NCBI RefSeq assembly: GCF_001620055.1 | Contig: NZ_LQGY01000065.1 | Span: 1-64,000 of the forward strand | From: Agromyces sp. NDB4Y10 | GTDB lineage: Bacteria; Actinomycetota; Actinomycetes; Actinomycetales; Microbacteriaceae | Reading direction: 5' to 3' | DNA: 64,000 bases | Shown: positions 1-8,701 of the stretch, piece by piece | Layout of the letters: each line of letters opens with the position of its first letter | Position numbering within the stretch: position 1 is the stretch's first letter | Translations under genes and position numbers: made by a program | Notes under the pieces: generated by a model | What the model was told of the DNA's origin: nothing | The model's database searches: none | What the model saw: the letters and a program-made list of their open reading frames with translations, nothing else

Positions 1-1
1 C

Positions 2-3000
2 GCCGACGCCGTCCCGGCGCCGCTCGCTCCCCCGCTGCCGCCGACCGCGCCGCCGCTCCAGCCGGTGGCGCAGCCCCCGGCCACGGCGCCGCAGGTCGCG
101 CAGCCGCAGGGCGGGACTCCGCTGCGTGCCCGGCGCTCCGGGGTGCAGGTCCTCCTGCTCACGCTCGGCGTGGTGCTCCTGTCCATTGCGGCCGTCGTGT
201 TCCTGCTGGTCGCCTACCTCATCGCCACGCTCGAGGTCCGGTCGGTCGTGATCGCGGTCGCGAGCGTGCTCGTCCTCGGCGTCGCCTGGCTGCTCCGCGC
301 ACGCGGCCTGCCCGGCACGGCCGAGGGCGTGGCGGCGCTGGCCGTCGTGCTGCTCGTGCTGGATGTCTGGATCGTGCGGGCGAACGACCTGTTCCTGAGC
401 GACCGCGTCGACGCGCCCGGATACTGGGGCACCGCTCTGCTCGTCCTCGCGGCGCTGCTCGCCGCGGCGCGGCTCGTCACGGCCGTCCGCGTGACCGGGA
501 TCGCGGCAGCGGTCCTCGCGCCGACCGGCCTCGGCATCTTCATGTACGGCATCGCGCCGCGTGGCGAGTCCGCCACGGGCGTGTGGCTCGGCGGGCTGGC
601 GGTGCTCCTCGCGGGAGCGGCCGCACGCTTCGGCCGCGCCGCGATCGAGCGCACGCTCCTCGTCTCCGCGGGGCTCGTCGGCGGTGTCACCGCGCTCGTC
701 GCCGCCCCATGGGCCCTCGGCGGCACGGAATGGGGGGCGACGTGGGCGCTTGCCGGCGTCGCCGGCGGCTGGCTCGTCATGCTGGTGGCGCTCCGGGCCC
801 GCTCGACGGATGCCTGGCCCCGACTGGCACCGCTCGCGGCTGCCCTCGCGGGGGTCGCGGCGGCGGCCGCCCCGGCCCTGGGTGCCGCCATCGAGCTCGA
901 CCAGCGCGACGCCCTGTGGGCGGCGCCGACCTCCGCTGCGGTGATCGCGTGCCTCGCCGCGGCCGCAGCGCGGCTCCGGGCCTCCTGGTTCCGCGACGGG
1001 TTCACCGCGTTCGTGGCGAGCGGGACGACCGCGATCGTCGCGGCGGTGCCGGCGCTGCTCGTCACGGCGCTCGCGGGGGCATCGCTCGCGACCGTGCCGT
1101 TCCGGGCGTGGACGCTCGACGCCACCGCCCCGCGCCCCGGCGACGACGGACTGATCGGCGAACTCGACCGCGTGGCGACGGGTGCCGCGCTGGCGCCCGC
1201 GGCGCTCGGCGTCGCCGCGGCGATCGCCTTCCTGCTGCTCGGTCGCCTCCGTCGGCTCGGATCCGTCCCGGCGGCGCTCCTCGGCACCGCTGCGGTGGCC
1301 GCCGCCCTGACGGCCCCGACGCCGCTCGCCATCACGGCGCTGCTCGTCGGCGTCGGCGTCGTGGCGCTCGTGCTGGCAGCGATCGGACTCCTCCGCCGCG
1401 TTCCCGGCGCGGTGTCGGTGCTCGCGGTGTTCGGCATGGGGTCTGCGGCCGCAGCATGGGCGCTGTCGCACGGGAGCGCCGGACTGTGGTGGTGGGTCGT
1501 GCCGGTGGTCCTCGGACTCGCGATCGCCGGCCGGGTGCTCGCGCGGCGGATCTGGTCGTCGGCGGCGCGGCCGCTCGCCGTCGGGCACGCCGCCGCGGGT
1601 GCGGCGATCGTCGCGCTCGCGGCCTTCAGTCTCCCCGCGTGGAGCGACGCGGCCGGGTCCGCGTTCACGTCGCCCTGGGACCGCGGTGCGTTCGTCGGCG
1701 GGCTCGTCGCAGCGCTGGCCCTCGCGGGGGTGGCTGCGGTGCGGTCACTCGGGCGCGGCGATCGTTCGGCGATCGCCATCCCGCTGCTCGCGGCCGCACT
1801 CGTCGGTTCCCTGGCGGCCGCCATACCGACGATCGCAGCCCGGTTCGCCGTACCCGACCTCGATGCGCTCCCGCTCGGCGAGGCGGTCGGCTGGGTTCCC
1901 GCGACCGCAATCGTGCTCGTCGGCCTGCTCTGGCTGCGATCGCCCGTACCGGGCCTCCGCATGGCCTTCGCGGCAGCCACGCCGATCGCGCTCGGCCTCG
2001 CGGGCGCATCGGTCGTCGCCGCCTACGGCTCCGCGGCGTCGGTGATCCACGGCGTCGCCGGCGCGGCCCTGCTCGCGGCGGGCCTCGCGCACGTCCTCCG
2101 TCCGATCGCCTCCGGCGTGCGCGACGCGTGGGCATCGGCGATCGGACCGGTCGCGATCGTCGCGTTCACCGCGGCCTTCCTCCCCCCGTCCGCACCGGAG
2201 CAGACCTGGCTCGCGCTGCTCATCCTCACCCCGCTTCCGATGCTGATCGCCGCGCTCTGGGGCGATCCCGTCGGGGGCGACTCGCCGGCGCGCCACCTGT
2301 CATGGCTGAGCCTGCCGTTGGCCGTGGGTGCGGTCTGGGCGCGGTTCGCCGCCGACGGCGTCCGGGACGTCGAGGCGTACACCCTGCCGTTGGCCGTGGC
2401 GCTCGGCGCGGCCGGCGCGCTGCTCATGTGGCGCCGGCCCGCCGGCGCGAGCACCGCGGTCGGACGCACCGTGGTGCTCGGCGCCGCCGCCGTGATCGCC
2501 GTGCTCCCGAGCGTCTCGGCCGCGAGCGGGTCGGAGCTGCGCGCGCTGCTCCTCGTCTCGATCGGCACCGTGGTGCTCTTGGCGGGACTCGCGCTGCCGG
2601 ACGCCGTGCGAGGCGTTCCCCTGCGGCTGCTCGTCGTGACTGCCGGATGGGCCGCCGTGACCGGCGGTGCGGTCGTCCGCGGGACCGCCGTCGCGACCGG
2701 TGCGTCCGGGGCCCTCGTCCCCGAGGTCTGGTCTGCGGCGGCGCTCGCCGTCGGCGCGGTCGCCGCGTTCGCGTGGTCGCGGACCGAGCCGCGACCCACC
2801 ACGCTCGCGGAGTGGGGTCTCGCCGCATCCGTGACCCTCGCCTCCGTGCCGACGTTCGCCGCCATCCTCGACGACGACCTGCCCGACCTGCGAGCCGGCC
2901 TGCTCCTCGCGTCGCTCGCGGCGGTGCACCTGGCGTCCGTCGCCGTGCGCACGAAACCCCTGTCCGGACCCATCCTCCGGTGGACCACGCTCGGCGTCCT

Positions 3001-3478
3001 CGTGCTGGGCGCGCTGCTCGTCATCGCCGCGAGCACGGTGGACCCGTTCGACCTCGTGACGGTCCCGGTCGGACTCGGGCTCATCGCCGCCGGTGCGATC
3101 GACCTGACGCGCCGACCCGGACTCGGCAGCTGGCCCGCGCTCGGACCCGGTCTCGCCGTGGTGCTCCTCCCGGCCCTGCTCGCCGACTGGACCGATCCGC
3201 AGCTCTGGCGGGTGGTCGGACTCGGCGTCGCGGCGGTCGCCGCCGTGGTCGTCGGCGCCGTGCTCCGGTTGCAGGCCCCCGTCCTCCTGGGCGGTGCGGT
3301 GCTCCTCGTGCACGCCCTCACGCAGCTCTGGCCGTGGATCAGCGCGCTGTACGAAGCGGTCTGGTGGTGGCTGTGGCTCGGGCTCGCGGGCGCCCTGCTC
3401 GTCGTGATCGCCGCGACCTACGAACGGCAGGTGCGCCTCGCTCGCGGCGCCGCGCGGACGATCGCCGCACTCCGCTAG
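2..3478 (+). CDS. Giant polytopic membrane protein, SCO7613 C-terminal-like (5' truncated by window edge)
   Basis: The reading frame is open from the left edge, so the true start lies outside the window; a GTG at 65 is only an internal candidate. The visible part is over 1150 residues. A Pro/Ala-rich linker is followed from about residue 50 by more than 30 short hydrophobic helices separated by Arg/Asp-containing turns. It ends in a short basic tail (YERQVRLARGA). Size, a Pro-rich linker and near-continuous Ala/Val/Leu helices resemble the large actinobacterial membrane proteins annotated as SCO7613 C-terminal domain proteins, which usually carry a zinc ribbon at the N-terminus (not visible here). 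Function is unknown; no catalytic motif was seen. The product would sit in the cytoplasmic membrane. Family naming is inference from architecture; coding status is secure. Confidence 0.8.
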   Translation, partial: ADAVPAPLAPPLPPTAPPLQPVAQPPATAPQVAQPQGGTPLRARRSGVQVLLLTLGVVLLSIAAVVFLLVAYLIATLEVRSVVIAVASVLVLGVAWLLRARGLPGTAEGVAALAVVLLVLDVWIVRANDLFLSDRVDAPGYWGTALLVLAALLAAARLVTAVRVTGIAAAVLAPTGLGIFMYGIAPRGESATGVWLGGLAVLLAGAAARFGRAAIERTLLVSAGLVGGVTALVAAPWALGGTEWGATWALAGVAGGWLVMLVALRARSTDAWPRLAPLAAALAGVAAAAAPALGAAIELDQRDALWAAPTSAAVIACLAAAAARLRASWFRDGFTAFVASGTTAIVAAVPALLVTALAGASLATVPFRAWTLDATAPRPGDDGLIGELDRVATGAALAPAALGVAAAIAFLLLGRLRRLGSVPAALLGTAAVAAALTAPTPLAITALLVGVGVVALVLAAIGLLRRVPGAVSVLAVFGMGSAAAAWALSHGSAGLWWWVVPVVLGLAIAGRVLARRIWSSAARPLAVGHAAAGAAIVALAAFSLPAWSDAAGSAFTSPWDRGAFVGGLVAALALAGVAAVRSLGRGDRSAIAIPLLAAALVGSLAAAIPTIAARFAVPDLDALPLGEAVGWVPATAIVLVGLLWLRSPVPGLRMAFAAATPIALGLAGASVVAAYGSAASVIHGVAGAALLAAGLAHVLRPIASGVRDAWASAIGPVAIVAFTAAFLPPSAPEQTWLALLILTPLPMLIAALWGDPVGGDSPARHLSWLSLPLAVGAVWARFAADGVRDVEAYTLPLAVALGAAGALLMWRRPAGASTAVGRTVVLGAAAVIAVLPSVSAASGSELRALLLVSIGTVVLLAGLALPDAVRGVPLRLLVVTAGWAAVTGGAVVRGTAVATGASGALVPEVWSAAALAVGAVAAFAWSRTEPRPTTLAEWGLAASVTLASVPTFAAILDDDLPDLRAGLLLASLAAVHLASVAVRTKPLSGPILRWTTLGVLVLGALLVIAASTVDPFDLVTVPVGLGLIAAGAIDLTRRPGLGSWPALGPGLAVVLLPALLADWTDPQLWRVVGLGVAAVAAVVVGAVLRLQAPVLLGGAVLLVHALTQLWPWISALYEAVWWWLWLGLAGALLVVIAATYERQVRLARGAARTIAALR

Positions 3479-3505
3479 CGCGGAGCGCCCGGCGCGGAAC
3501 GACGG

Positions 3506-3524
3506 TCATCGTGTACTACGATGA
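3506..3524. promoter_or_regulatory. Likely tRNA-Gly promoter region with 7-bp dyad
   Basis: TACGAT at 3517-3522 is a plausible -10 element about 26 nt before the mature tRNA-Gly. It lies inside a perfect inverted repeat, TCATCGT (3506-3512) and ACGATGA (3518-3524), with a 5-nt spacer. No clear -35 was seen. The dyad may be chance or a regulator site. Confidence 0.4.
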
Positions 3525-3548
3525 TCGGGTGCCCGCGAGCGGGCGCCC

Positions 3549-3622
3549 GGGGATGTAGCTCAATGGTAGAGCCTCAGTCTTCCAAACTGATGGTGCGGGT
3601 TCGATTCCCGTCATCCCCTCCA
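3549..3622 (+). tRNA. tRNA-Gly (TCC anticodon)
   Basis: A full cloverleaf can be drawn. The acceptor stem GGGGATG (3549-3555) pairs with CATCCCC (3612-3618), the discriminator is T3619, and CCA is encoded at 3620-3622. The anticodon stem TCAGT/ACTGA encloses the loop CTTCCAA, giving anticodon TCC at 3581-3583. The T-arm has GGTTCGATTCC. It reads GGA/GGG codons, which are minor in this genome. Confidence 0.97.
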
Positions 3623-3722
3623 CAGTCCGTCAACCCCCTGCGAATCGGCGCCGTCCGCTGTGCCATCCGTCGCCCGTCGGCGTAGCGTGGACCGCGAACG
3701 TCATCGAGTGGAAGGGGACCAC

Positions 3723-4229
3723 ATGACCGACTCCAAGACGGCGCCCAAGAAGTCCGCCCCGCCCAAGGGCGGCGCCGATCCCGAGGTGGCCTCGGGCGTC
3801 TCGCAGTTCCTCACCCCGGTCGTGCACGAACTCACCGTGCTCGCCGTGAACGGCAAGCAGGCGCACTGGAACGTCCGCGGCCGCGACTTCCTCGAGGTGC
3901 ACGAGTTCCTCGACACGGTCGTCGACCACGCGCAGGAGTGGGCCGACCTCGCCGCCGAGCGGGTCGTCGCGCTCGGACTGCCGATCGACGCGCGGCTGTC
4001 CACCATCGCCAAGCAGACCGAGGCCGTGGATCCGAAGGCGGGCTTCAAGCAGTCCGACGAGACGATCGCCGACGTCGTCGCGCAGATCGACGTCGCGACG
4101 CAGAAGGTCAACGCCGCCATCGAGGGACTCGAGGATCTCGACCCGGCGAGCCAGGACGTCGCGATCGAGATCCGGCAGGGCCTCGACAAGGACCGCTGGT
4201 TCCTCGCCGCGCACACCAGCGTCGAGTAA
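3723..4229 (+). CDS. dps: Dps/ferritin-like DNA-protecting protein
   Basis: A 168-residue protein with the four-helix Dps/ferritin fold. Family members form dodecamers that oxidise Fe(II) with peroxide and may bind DNA. Ferroxidase-site residues are visible: the helix A His-Trp in KQAHWNVRG (about residue 42), then HEFLDTVVDHAQEWADLAAERV, which supplies the Asp and Glu ligands. The Lys/Pro-rich N-terminal tail (SKTAPKKSAPPKGG) resembles the basic extensions used for DNA binding in some Dps proteins. The ATG at 3723 is preceded by GGAAGGGGAC, a good Shine-Dalgarno sequence, with a TAGCGT -10-like element about 40 nt upstream. It stands alone after tRNA-Gly. Its role in oxidative or starvation stress is inferred from the family. 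Confidence 0.93.
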   Translation: MTDSKTAPKKSAPPKGGADPEVASGVSQFLTPVVHELTVLAVNGKQAHWNVRGRDFLEVHEFLDTVVDHAQEWADLAAERVVALGLPIDARLSTIAKQTEAVDPKAGFKQSDETIADVVAQIDVATQKVNAAIEGLEDLDPASQDVAIEIRQGLDKDRWFLAAHTSVE

Positions 4230-4286
4230 CGACCAGGCCCCGCGCCGACAGGTGCGCGGAACCGGGCCCGGGTGCAGAATGCCGGT

Positions 4287-4997
4287 ATGGCGGATGCGCC
4301 CGGGCCCGACCCGTCTCCGCCGGCATCTGGCGCCGGACCGGACGGCGGCGGCCTCACCGATGCGCAGAAGTCGCTCCGAGCCCAGATGCTCGCCACGGAG
4401 CACTGGAGCCTCCTCGCCTCGCGCTCCACGACGCAGAGCGAGGTGCTCACGCGCATCGCGATCTTCCTCACGCTCGTGTCCGCCGGCCTGCTCGCACTCG
4501 GCCTCCTCGGGAACGCGACGCAGTTCCGCGGATGGTTCGGCGTCGCCGCCCTCGGCATCCTGCTGCTCCTGGCGCTGCTCGGGCTCATCACGGCGATGCG
4601 CGTGTACAACAGCGGGACGGACGACCTGATGTACGTCATCGCGATGAACCGCCTCCGCGGCGCCTACCTCGATCTCGACCCCGGACTCGAGCGGTACCTC
4701 GTCTCCTCGGCGAACGACGACGAGCCGGGTGTCGCACGCACGTACTACGCGTACGGACCGCGACGCAGCCAGGTGTTCGCGAGCTCGATGATGATCATCA
4801 CCGTCGTCGAGGCGTCGGTGCTCGGCCTGCTCGCCGGCGGCATCGTCGTGGCGCTCGGCGCGGACATCGTCGTCGCCGTCGTCGCCGGCGGTGCCGTCGC
4901 GCTGTTCGCCGTCCTCGGTTGGCTCGTGTGGGGGTACCGCACCTATCGTCACGCCATCGACACGCACCGGCCGCTGCGGAGGACGCCCCCGGCGTGA
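4287..4997 (+). CDS. Four-helix membrane protein of unknown function
   Basis: About 236 residues. The N-terminal 30 residues are Pro/Gly-rich, followed by an amphipathic stretch and two adjacent membrane helices (about 60-105). A soluble region of about 65 residues contains RVYNSGTDDLMYVIAMNRLRGAYLDLDPGLE. A second helix pair (about 170-215) precedes a basic tail. I do not recognise a named family; similar proteins with a 'MNRLRGAY' loop are conserved hypotheticals in actinobacteria. The ATG at 4287 is preferred over a GTG at 4272 because CAGAAT at 4275-4280 would be a -10-like hexamer 6 nt upstream, fitting the leaderless pattern common here. It converges with the response regulator gene; both stop codons lie in the palindrome TGAGGCCTCA (4995-5004). 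Confidence 0.75.
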   Translation: MADAPGPDPSPPASGAGPDGGGLTDAQKSLRAQMLATEHWSLLASRSTTQSEVLTRIAIFLTLVSAGLLALGLLGNATQFRGWFGVAALGILLLLALLGLITAMRVYNSGTDDLMYVIAMNRLRGAYLDLDPGLERYLVSSANDDEPGVARTYYAYGPRRSQVFASSMMIITVVEASVLGLLAGGIVVALGADIVVAVVAGGAVALFAVLGWLVWGYRTYRHAIDTHRPLRRTPPA

Positions 4998-5001
4998 GGC
5001 C

Positions 5002-5667
5002 TCAGCGCCGCAGCCAGGCGAGCACCGCGAGCACGCGACGGTGGTCGGTGCCCGAGTCCTCGAGGCCGAGCTTCTGGAAGATCGACGTCACGTTCTTCTC
5101 GACCGCCCCGACGCCGATGAACAGCTGCGACGCGATGCCCGCGTTCGTCCGACCCTCGGCCATGAGCTCGAGGACCTCGCGCTCGCGCGGGGTGAGCGAG
5201 GCGAGCGGGTCGCCGCGGCGGGCGAGCAGTTCGCGGACGACCTGCGGATCGAGCACCGTACCGCCGTCCCGGATCCGCAGCACCGCGTCCTGCAGGTCCT
5301 CGAGGGAGGCGACGCGATCCTTCAGCAGGTACCCCATGCCGCCGTCGGCGGAGGCGAGCAGCTCGTGCGCGTACGTGCTCTCGACGTACTGGCTGAGCAG
5401 CAGCACCCCGAGTCGCGGCGCCCGTCGCCGCAACTCGATCGCCGCGCGGACGCCCTCGTCGCGGAAGGTCGGCGGCATCCGCACGTCCAGCACTGCGACC
5501 TCCGGTGCCGCCCGGTCGAGGTCGGCGAGCAGCGACTGGGCGTCGCCGTAGGCGCCGACCGTCTCGAACCCGGCCTCGTCGAACAGGCGCACGAGGCCCT
5601 CGCGGAGCAGCATCGAGTCCTCCGCGAGGACGATGCGCACGGGTGCGCCGGCAGCCTGGTCGGTCAC
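5002..5667 (-). CDS. NarL/LuxR-family response regulator
   Basis: A 221-residue two-component response regulator. The receiver domain (about 10-130) has the acidic pair in LAEDSML, the phospho-acceptor Asp in VAVLDVRMPP and the Lys in YLLKDRV. The C-terminal LuxR-type helix-turn-helix (about 155-215) contains LTPREREVLELMAEGRTNAGIA and the recognition helix region GAVEKNVTSIFQKLGL. It lies 9 bp after the histidine kinase gene and is its likely partner. The GTG start at 5667 sits 6 nt after TAGGGT (5674-5679 on the minus strand), which overlaps the kinase stop codon, so the regulator may also be made from its own leaderless transcript. Targets cannot be read from the sequence; the upstream multicopper oxidase gene suggests envelope or metal stress. 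Confidence 0.93.
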   Translation of the reverse strand: MTDQAAGAPVRIVLAEDSMLLREGLVRLFDEAGFETVGAYGDAQSLLADLDRAAPEVAVLDVRMPPTFRDEGVRAAIELRRRAPRLGVLLLSQYVESTYAHELLASADGGMGYLLKDRVASLEDLQDAVLRIRDGGTVLDPQVVRELLARRGDPLASLTPREREVLELMAEGRTNAGIASQLFIGVGAVEKNVTSIFQKLGLEDSGTDHRRVLAVLAWLRR

Positions 5668-5676
5668 CGTCCCACC

Positions 5677-7128
5677 CTAGCGAGCGGTCGGCGGGACCGG
5701 CTCGGTCGCGGCCGGCTCCGGAACGTACGGGAAGTGGGCGCCGATCACGGTGGGTCCGCCCGCGGGACTGTCGATGACGAGCAGCCCGCCGAGTCCGCGC
5801 ACGCGCTCGTCGAGGCCGGCGAGTCCGTGGCCCGGGACGGCCGCCGCGCCGCCGTGGCCGTTGTCGGTGACCCACAGGTCGAGCCAGAGTCCGCTCGGCC
5901 CGGTGTCCCTCGTCGAGAGGCGCAGGCGGACGGCGCTGGCCGACGCGTGCTTGACGGCGTTCGTGAGCAGTTCGGCGGCGATGAAGTACGCGTTGCGTTC
6001 GATCGCCGCGGGCAGCGCGGCATCCGTCGCCTGCACCTCGAGCGTCACCGGCACGGGGCTGCGCGCCGCGAGCGACTCGAGCGCACTCGCCAGGCCGCGG
6101 TCCTGCAGCAGCGGCGGGGCGAAGCCGCGGGAGAGCGCCCGCAGCTCGTCGAGGGTGTCGCGGGCCTGCTCCCGCGCCTCGCCGAGGAGGGCACGGGCGG
6201 CCTCGGGGTCGACGTCGAGCTTGCGTTCGATCGCCGCGAGGTCCATCTGCAGGCGCACGAGCCGCTGCTGCGGGCCGTCGTGGATGTCGCGCTCGAGCCG
6301 GCGGAGAGCGGCGTCCTCAGCCTGCACCGCGGCCCCGCGCGACGCCGACAGCTGCGCGACCTGGCGCTCGAGGGCCTCGGAACGCCAGCCGCCGAGCATG
6401 CCCCGGTCGACGGCCTCGTGCAGGCGCGTGAGCCCGCCGGTGATGAACGGCAGGGTGAGCAGGAGCACCGCGCCGAGCACGAACTGCCCCACTCCGGCGA
6501 GCACGATGGGCTCGACGCCGAGCGCCTCGGCCAGGCGCGCGAACGCGCGGAAAAGCAGGGAGTCCTGCAGGACGGAACCGGACGTCGTCTGGACGAGCAG
6601 GCGATCCCAGATCCACGCGGTGAGCCCGCCGAGCGCGACCGAGACCCACACGACGGTGACGATCCAGCTGAACAGCGACACGATCGGGAACACCACCATG
6701 CCGTGCAGGAGGTACAACCAGTAGTGGCCGTCGATGAGCGGTCGCAGGAACGACGCCCACGCCCCCTCGCCCTCCGGTCCGCGCTGCCAGCGCGGTTCGC
6801 GCACCGGGGGTCGCCCCGCCCAGCGCAGTCGCATGAGCTCGAACGCACCGAGTCCGCGCGCGGTGTAGAGCGCCGCGAGCACGACGACGACGCCCACCGC
6901 GATGACGATGAGGCTCACGCCGGTCGAGAACAGCGTGACGAGCACGGTGAACGCGACGACCGCGATCGGGAAGCCGAGCAGCAGGTAGCCGAGCTCGCGT
7001 GGCAGTGCCGCCCAGCGTGCGCCGTAGCCGCGGCGGCGCGGCGCGGCATCCGTCGACCGGCTCGCCGCCGGCACCTCGGCGGCCGTCTCGGCGGTCGGCG
7101 CCGCGGCGGTGGGCTCAGTGGTGGTCAT
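5677..7128 (-). CDS. NarL-type sensor histidine kinase (HisKA_3)
   Basis: A 483-residue membrane sensor kinase. After a 40-residue Ala/Thr/Pro-rich N-terminus there are membrane helices at about 45-90, 130-175 and 200-230, with a WRSEALERQVAQLSASR coiled linker. The dimerisation/phospho-acceptor box is RRLERDIHDGPQQRLVRLQ, with the phosphorylated His in HDGPQQR, typical of HisKA_3 kinases paired with LuxR-type regulators. The HATPase domain follows with an N-box-like AAELLTNAVKHA and G-boxes DNGHGG and GHGLAGLDERV. The short extracytoplasmic loops suggest sensing within or near the membrane. Its ATG overlaps the 3' end of the multicopper oxidase gene by 14 bp, so the three genes form one operon. 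The signal is unknown; copper is an inference from that context. Confidence 0.93.
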   Translation of the reverse strand: MTTTEPTAAAPTAETAAEVPAASRSTDAAPRRRGYGARWAALPRELGYLLLGFPIAVVAFTVLVTLFSTGVSLIVIAVGVVVVLAALYTARGLGAFELMRLRWAGRPPVREPRWQRGPEGEGAWASFLRPLIDGHYWLYLLHGMVVFPIVSLFSWIVTVVWVSVALGGLTAWIWDRLLVQTTSGSVLQDSLLFRAFARLAEALGVEPIVLAGVGQFVLGAVLLLTLPFITGGLTRLHEAVDRGMLGGWRSEALERQVAQLSASRGAAVQAEDAALRRLERDIHDGPQQRLVRLQMDLAAIERKLDVDPEAARALLGEAREQARDTLDELRALSRGFAPPLLQDRGLASALESLAARSPVPVTLEVQATDAALPAAIERNAYFIAAELLTNAVKHASASAVRLRLSTRDTGPSGLWLDLWVTDNGHGGAAAVPGHGLAGLDERVRGLGGLLVIDSPAGGPTVIGAHFPYVPEPAATEPVPPTAR

Positions 7129-8638
7129 GGTCGTTCGTCTCCTCGGTCATCGTCGCACGCTGGCCGGGTTCGACGACGGCGAACTGGCCCATCATCCCCT
7201 GGTCCTCGTGCCAGAGCAGGTGGCAGTGGTACATGTACGGCGTGTCCGGGTCGGCGAAGTCGCCGAAGCGGAGGATCAGCTCGTACTCGGTCTCCGGCCT
7301 CACGTACACGGTGTCCTTCCATCCGGCGAGCTCGGGCGGTGGTGGGGCGCCGTCGACGGATGCCACGCGGAACTGCACGTCGTGGACGTGGAAGCTGTGC
7401 GGCACGCCGCTCGGGTTCGAGACGATCCAGCGCTCGGCGGTGCCGACGGTGACGGTCTCGTCGATGCGGTCCGAGCGCATCTGCTCGCCGTTGATCTGGA
7501 AGCCGTTCAGGTCGAACGTGCGCGTCACGGCGATGTCGGTGTCGATCGGGGGGAGCTCGACGAGCCGCTCCGGGAGCTCCGGGGAGGGGTCGAGCACGTC
7601 GGCCGCCCGCAGCTCGAGGACGTCGAACTCATCGGTCGCGCCGTTCATCCCGGCGACGACGGGCTGCAGCCCCGCCGCGGCCGGGGTCATCACGGACTGC
7701 AGCGTGCGTCGTTCGCCGGGCGCCATCCGCACCACCACCTCGGCGCGTTCGCCGGGCGACAGCATCACGCGCTCGAGCGCGACGGATGCCGGGAGCAGCC
7801 CGCCATCGGTCGCGATCACGTCGATCGGGCTGCCGTCGTCCCATCCGAACGCGTAGCTGCGCGCGGTCGAGGCGTTGAGCAGCCGCAGGCGGACGAGCTC
7901 GTCCGCGACCTCGGCGTAGGCGCCGCGCACCCCGTTCACGAGCAGTTCGTCGCCGAGCCGGCCCGCGAAGCCCTGCGGCGGCGTCTCGAGCCGGCCCTCG
8001 TCGGTGAAGGCGGCGTCCTGGACGATCACGGGCAGGTCGTCGACGCCGTACTCGCGCGGGAGCGGGAGCGCGCCCTCGGCGTCGTCGCGCACGAGGAAGA
8101 GGCCCGCGAGCCCACGTGCGACGTGCTCCTCCGTCTCGCCGTGGGGGTGCGGGTGATACCAGAGCGTCGCGGCCCGCTGGTCGACGGTCCACTCGGGCGA
8201 CCACGTGTCGCCGGGCGCGATCATCTGGTGCGGCCCGCCGTCCATCTCGGCGGGCAGGTGCATGCCGTGCCAGTGCACGGTGGTCGGCACCTCGAGCCGG
8301 TTCCCGACGTCGACGCGCACCCGCTCGCCCCGCCCGGCGACCAGGGTCGGCCCGAGGTACGACCCGTCGAATCCCCAGGTCTCGCTCGCGACGCCGGGCG
8401 CGAACTCGGTCGTGCCGGCCTGCGGTTCGAGCGAGAACACGCGCGTGCCGTCGGGCTCCACGGTCGACTCGGCGAGGGGCGGGACGGGCAGCGGCGTGTC
8501 GAGGTCGACCTCGCCGATGGTGGCGACCCGACCGGGTCCGCCCATCGAGCAGGCGGCGAGCGCCACGGCGGTCGTCGCGGCGATCAGGCCGAGCCCGGTG
8601 GAGACGAGCACGGCGCGGGGGCGGCGGAGTCCTGGCAT
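7115..8638 (-). CDS. Multicopper oxidase, probable lipoprotein
   Basis: About 507 residues with three cupredoxin domains. It should oxidise substrates such as Cu(I), Fe(II) or phenolics and reduce O2 to water outside the membrane. All four copper-ligand segments are visible: HWHGMHLP and WYHPHPHG near the N-terminus, then HSFHVHDVQF and HCHLLWHEDQGMM near the C-terminus (type 1 Cys in HCH; axial Met nearby). The N-terminus has a hydrophobic segment ending in ALAACS, a lipobox, so the protein is probably lipid-anchored. ATG 8638 is preferred to the TTG at 8650. The extreme C-terminus is His/Asp-rich (NDHDHH) and its codons overlap the kinase start. The assignment as a CueO/laccase-type copper-resistance oxidase is inference. 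Confidence 0.93.
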   Translation of the reverse strand: MPGLRRPRAVLVSTGLGLIAATTAVALAACSMGGPGRVATIGEVDLDTPLPVPPLAESTVEPDGTRVFSLEPQAGTTEFAPGVASETWGFDGSYLGPTLVAGRGERVRVDVGNRLEVPTTVHWHGMHLPAEMDGGPHQMIAPGDTWSPEWTVDQRAATLWYHPHPHGETEEHVARGLAGLFLVRDDAEGALPLPREYGVDDLPVIVQDAAFTDEGRLETPPQGFAGRLGDELLVNGVRGAYAEVADELVRLRLLNASTARSYAFGWDDGSPIDVIATDGGLLPASVALERVMLSPGERAEVVVRMAPGERRTLQSVMTPAAAGLQPVVAGMNGATDEFDVLELRAADVLDPSPELPERLVELPPIDTDIAVTRTFDLNGFQINGEQMRSDRIDETVTVGTAERWIVSNPSGVPHSFHVHDVQFRVASVDGAPPPPELAGWKDTVYVRPETEYELILRFGDFADPDTPYMYHCHLLWHEDQGMMGQFAVVEPGQRATMTEETNDHDHH

Positions 8639-8701
8639 ACCCCAAGCCAAGCGCCGGCGCCTCGGGGGCCCCAGCCGGCGGGCACCCGAACCGATCGGGG
8701 G

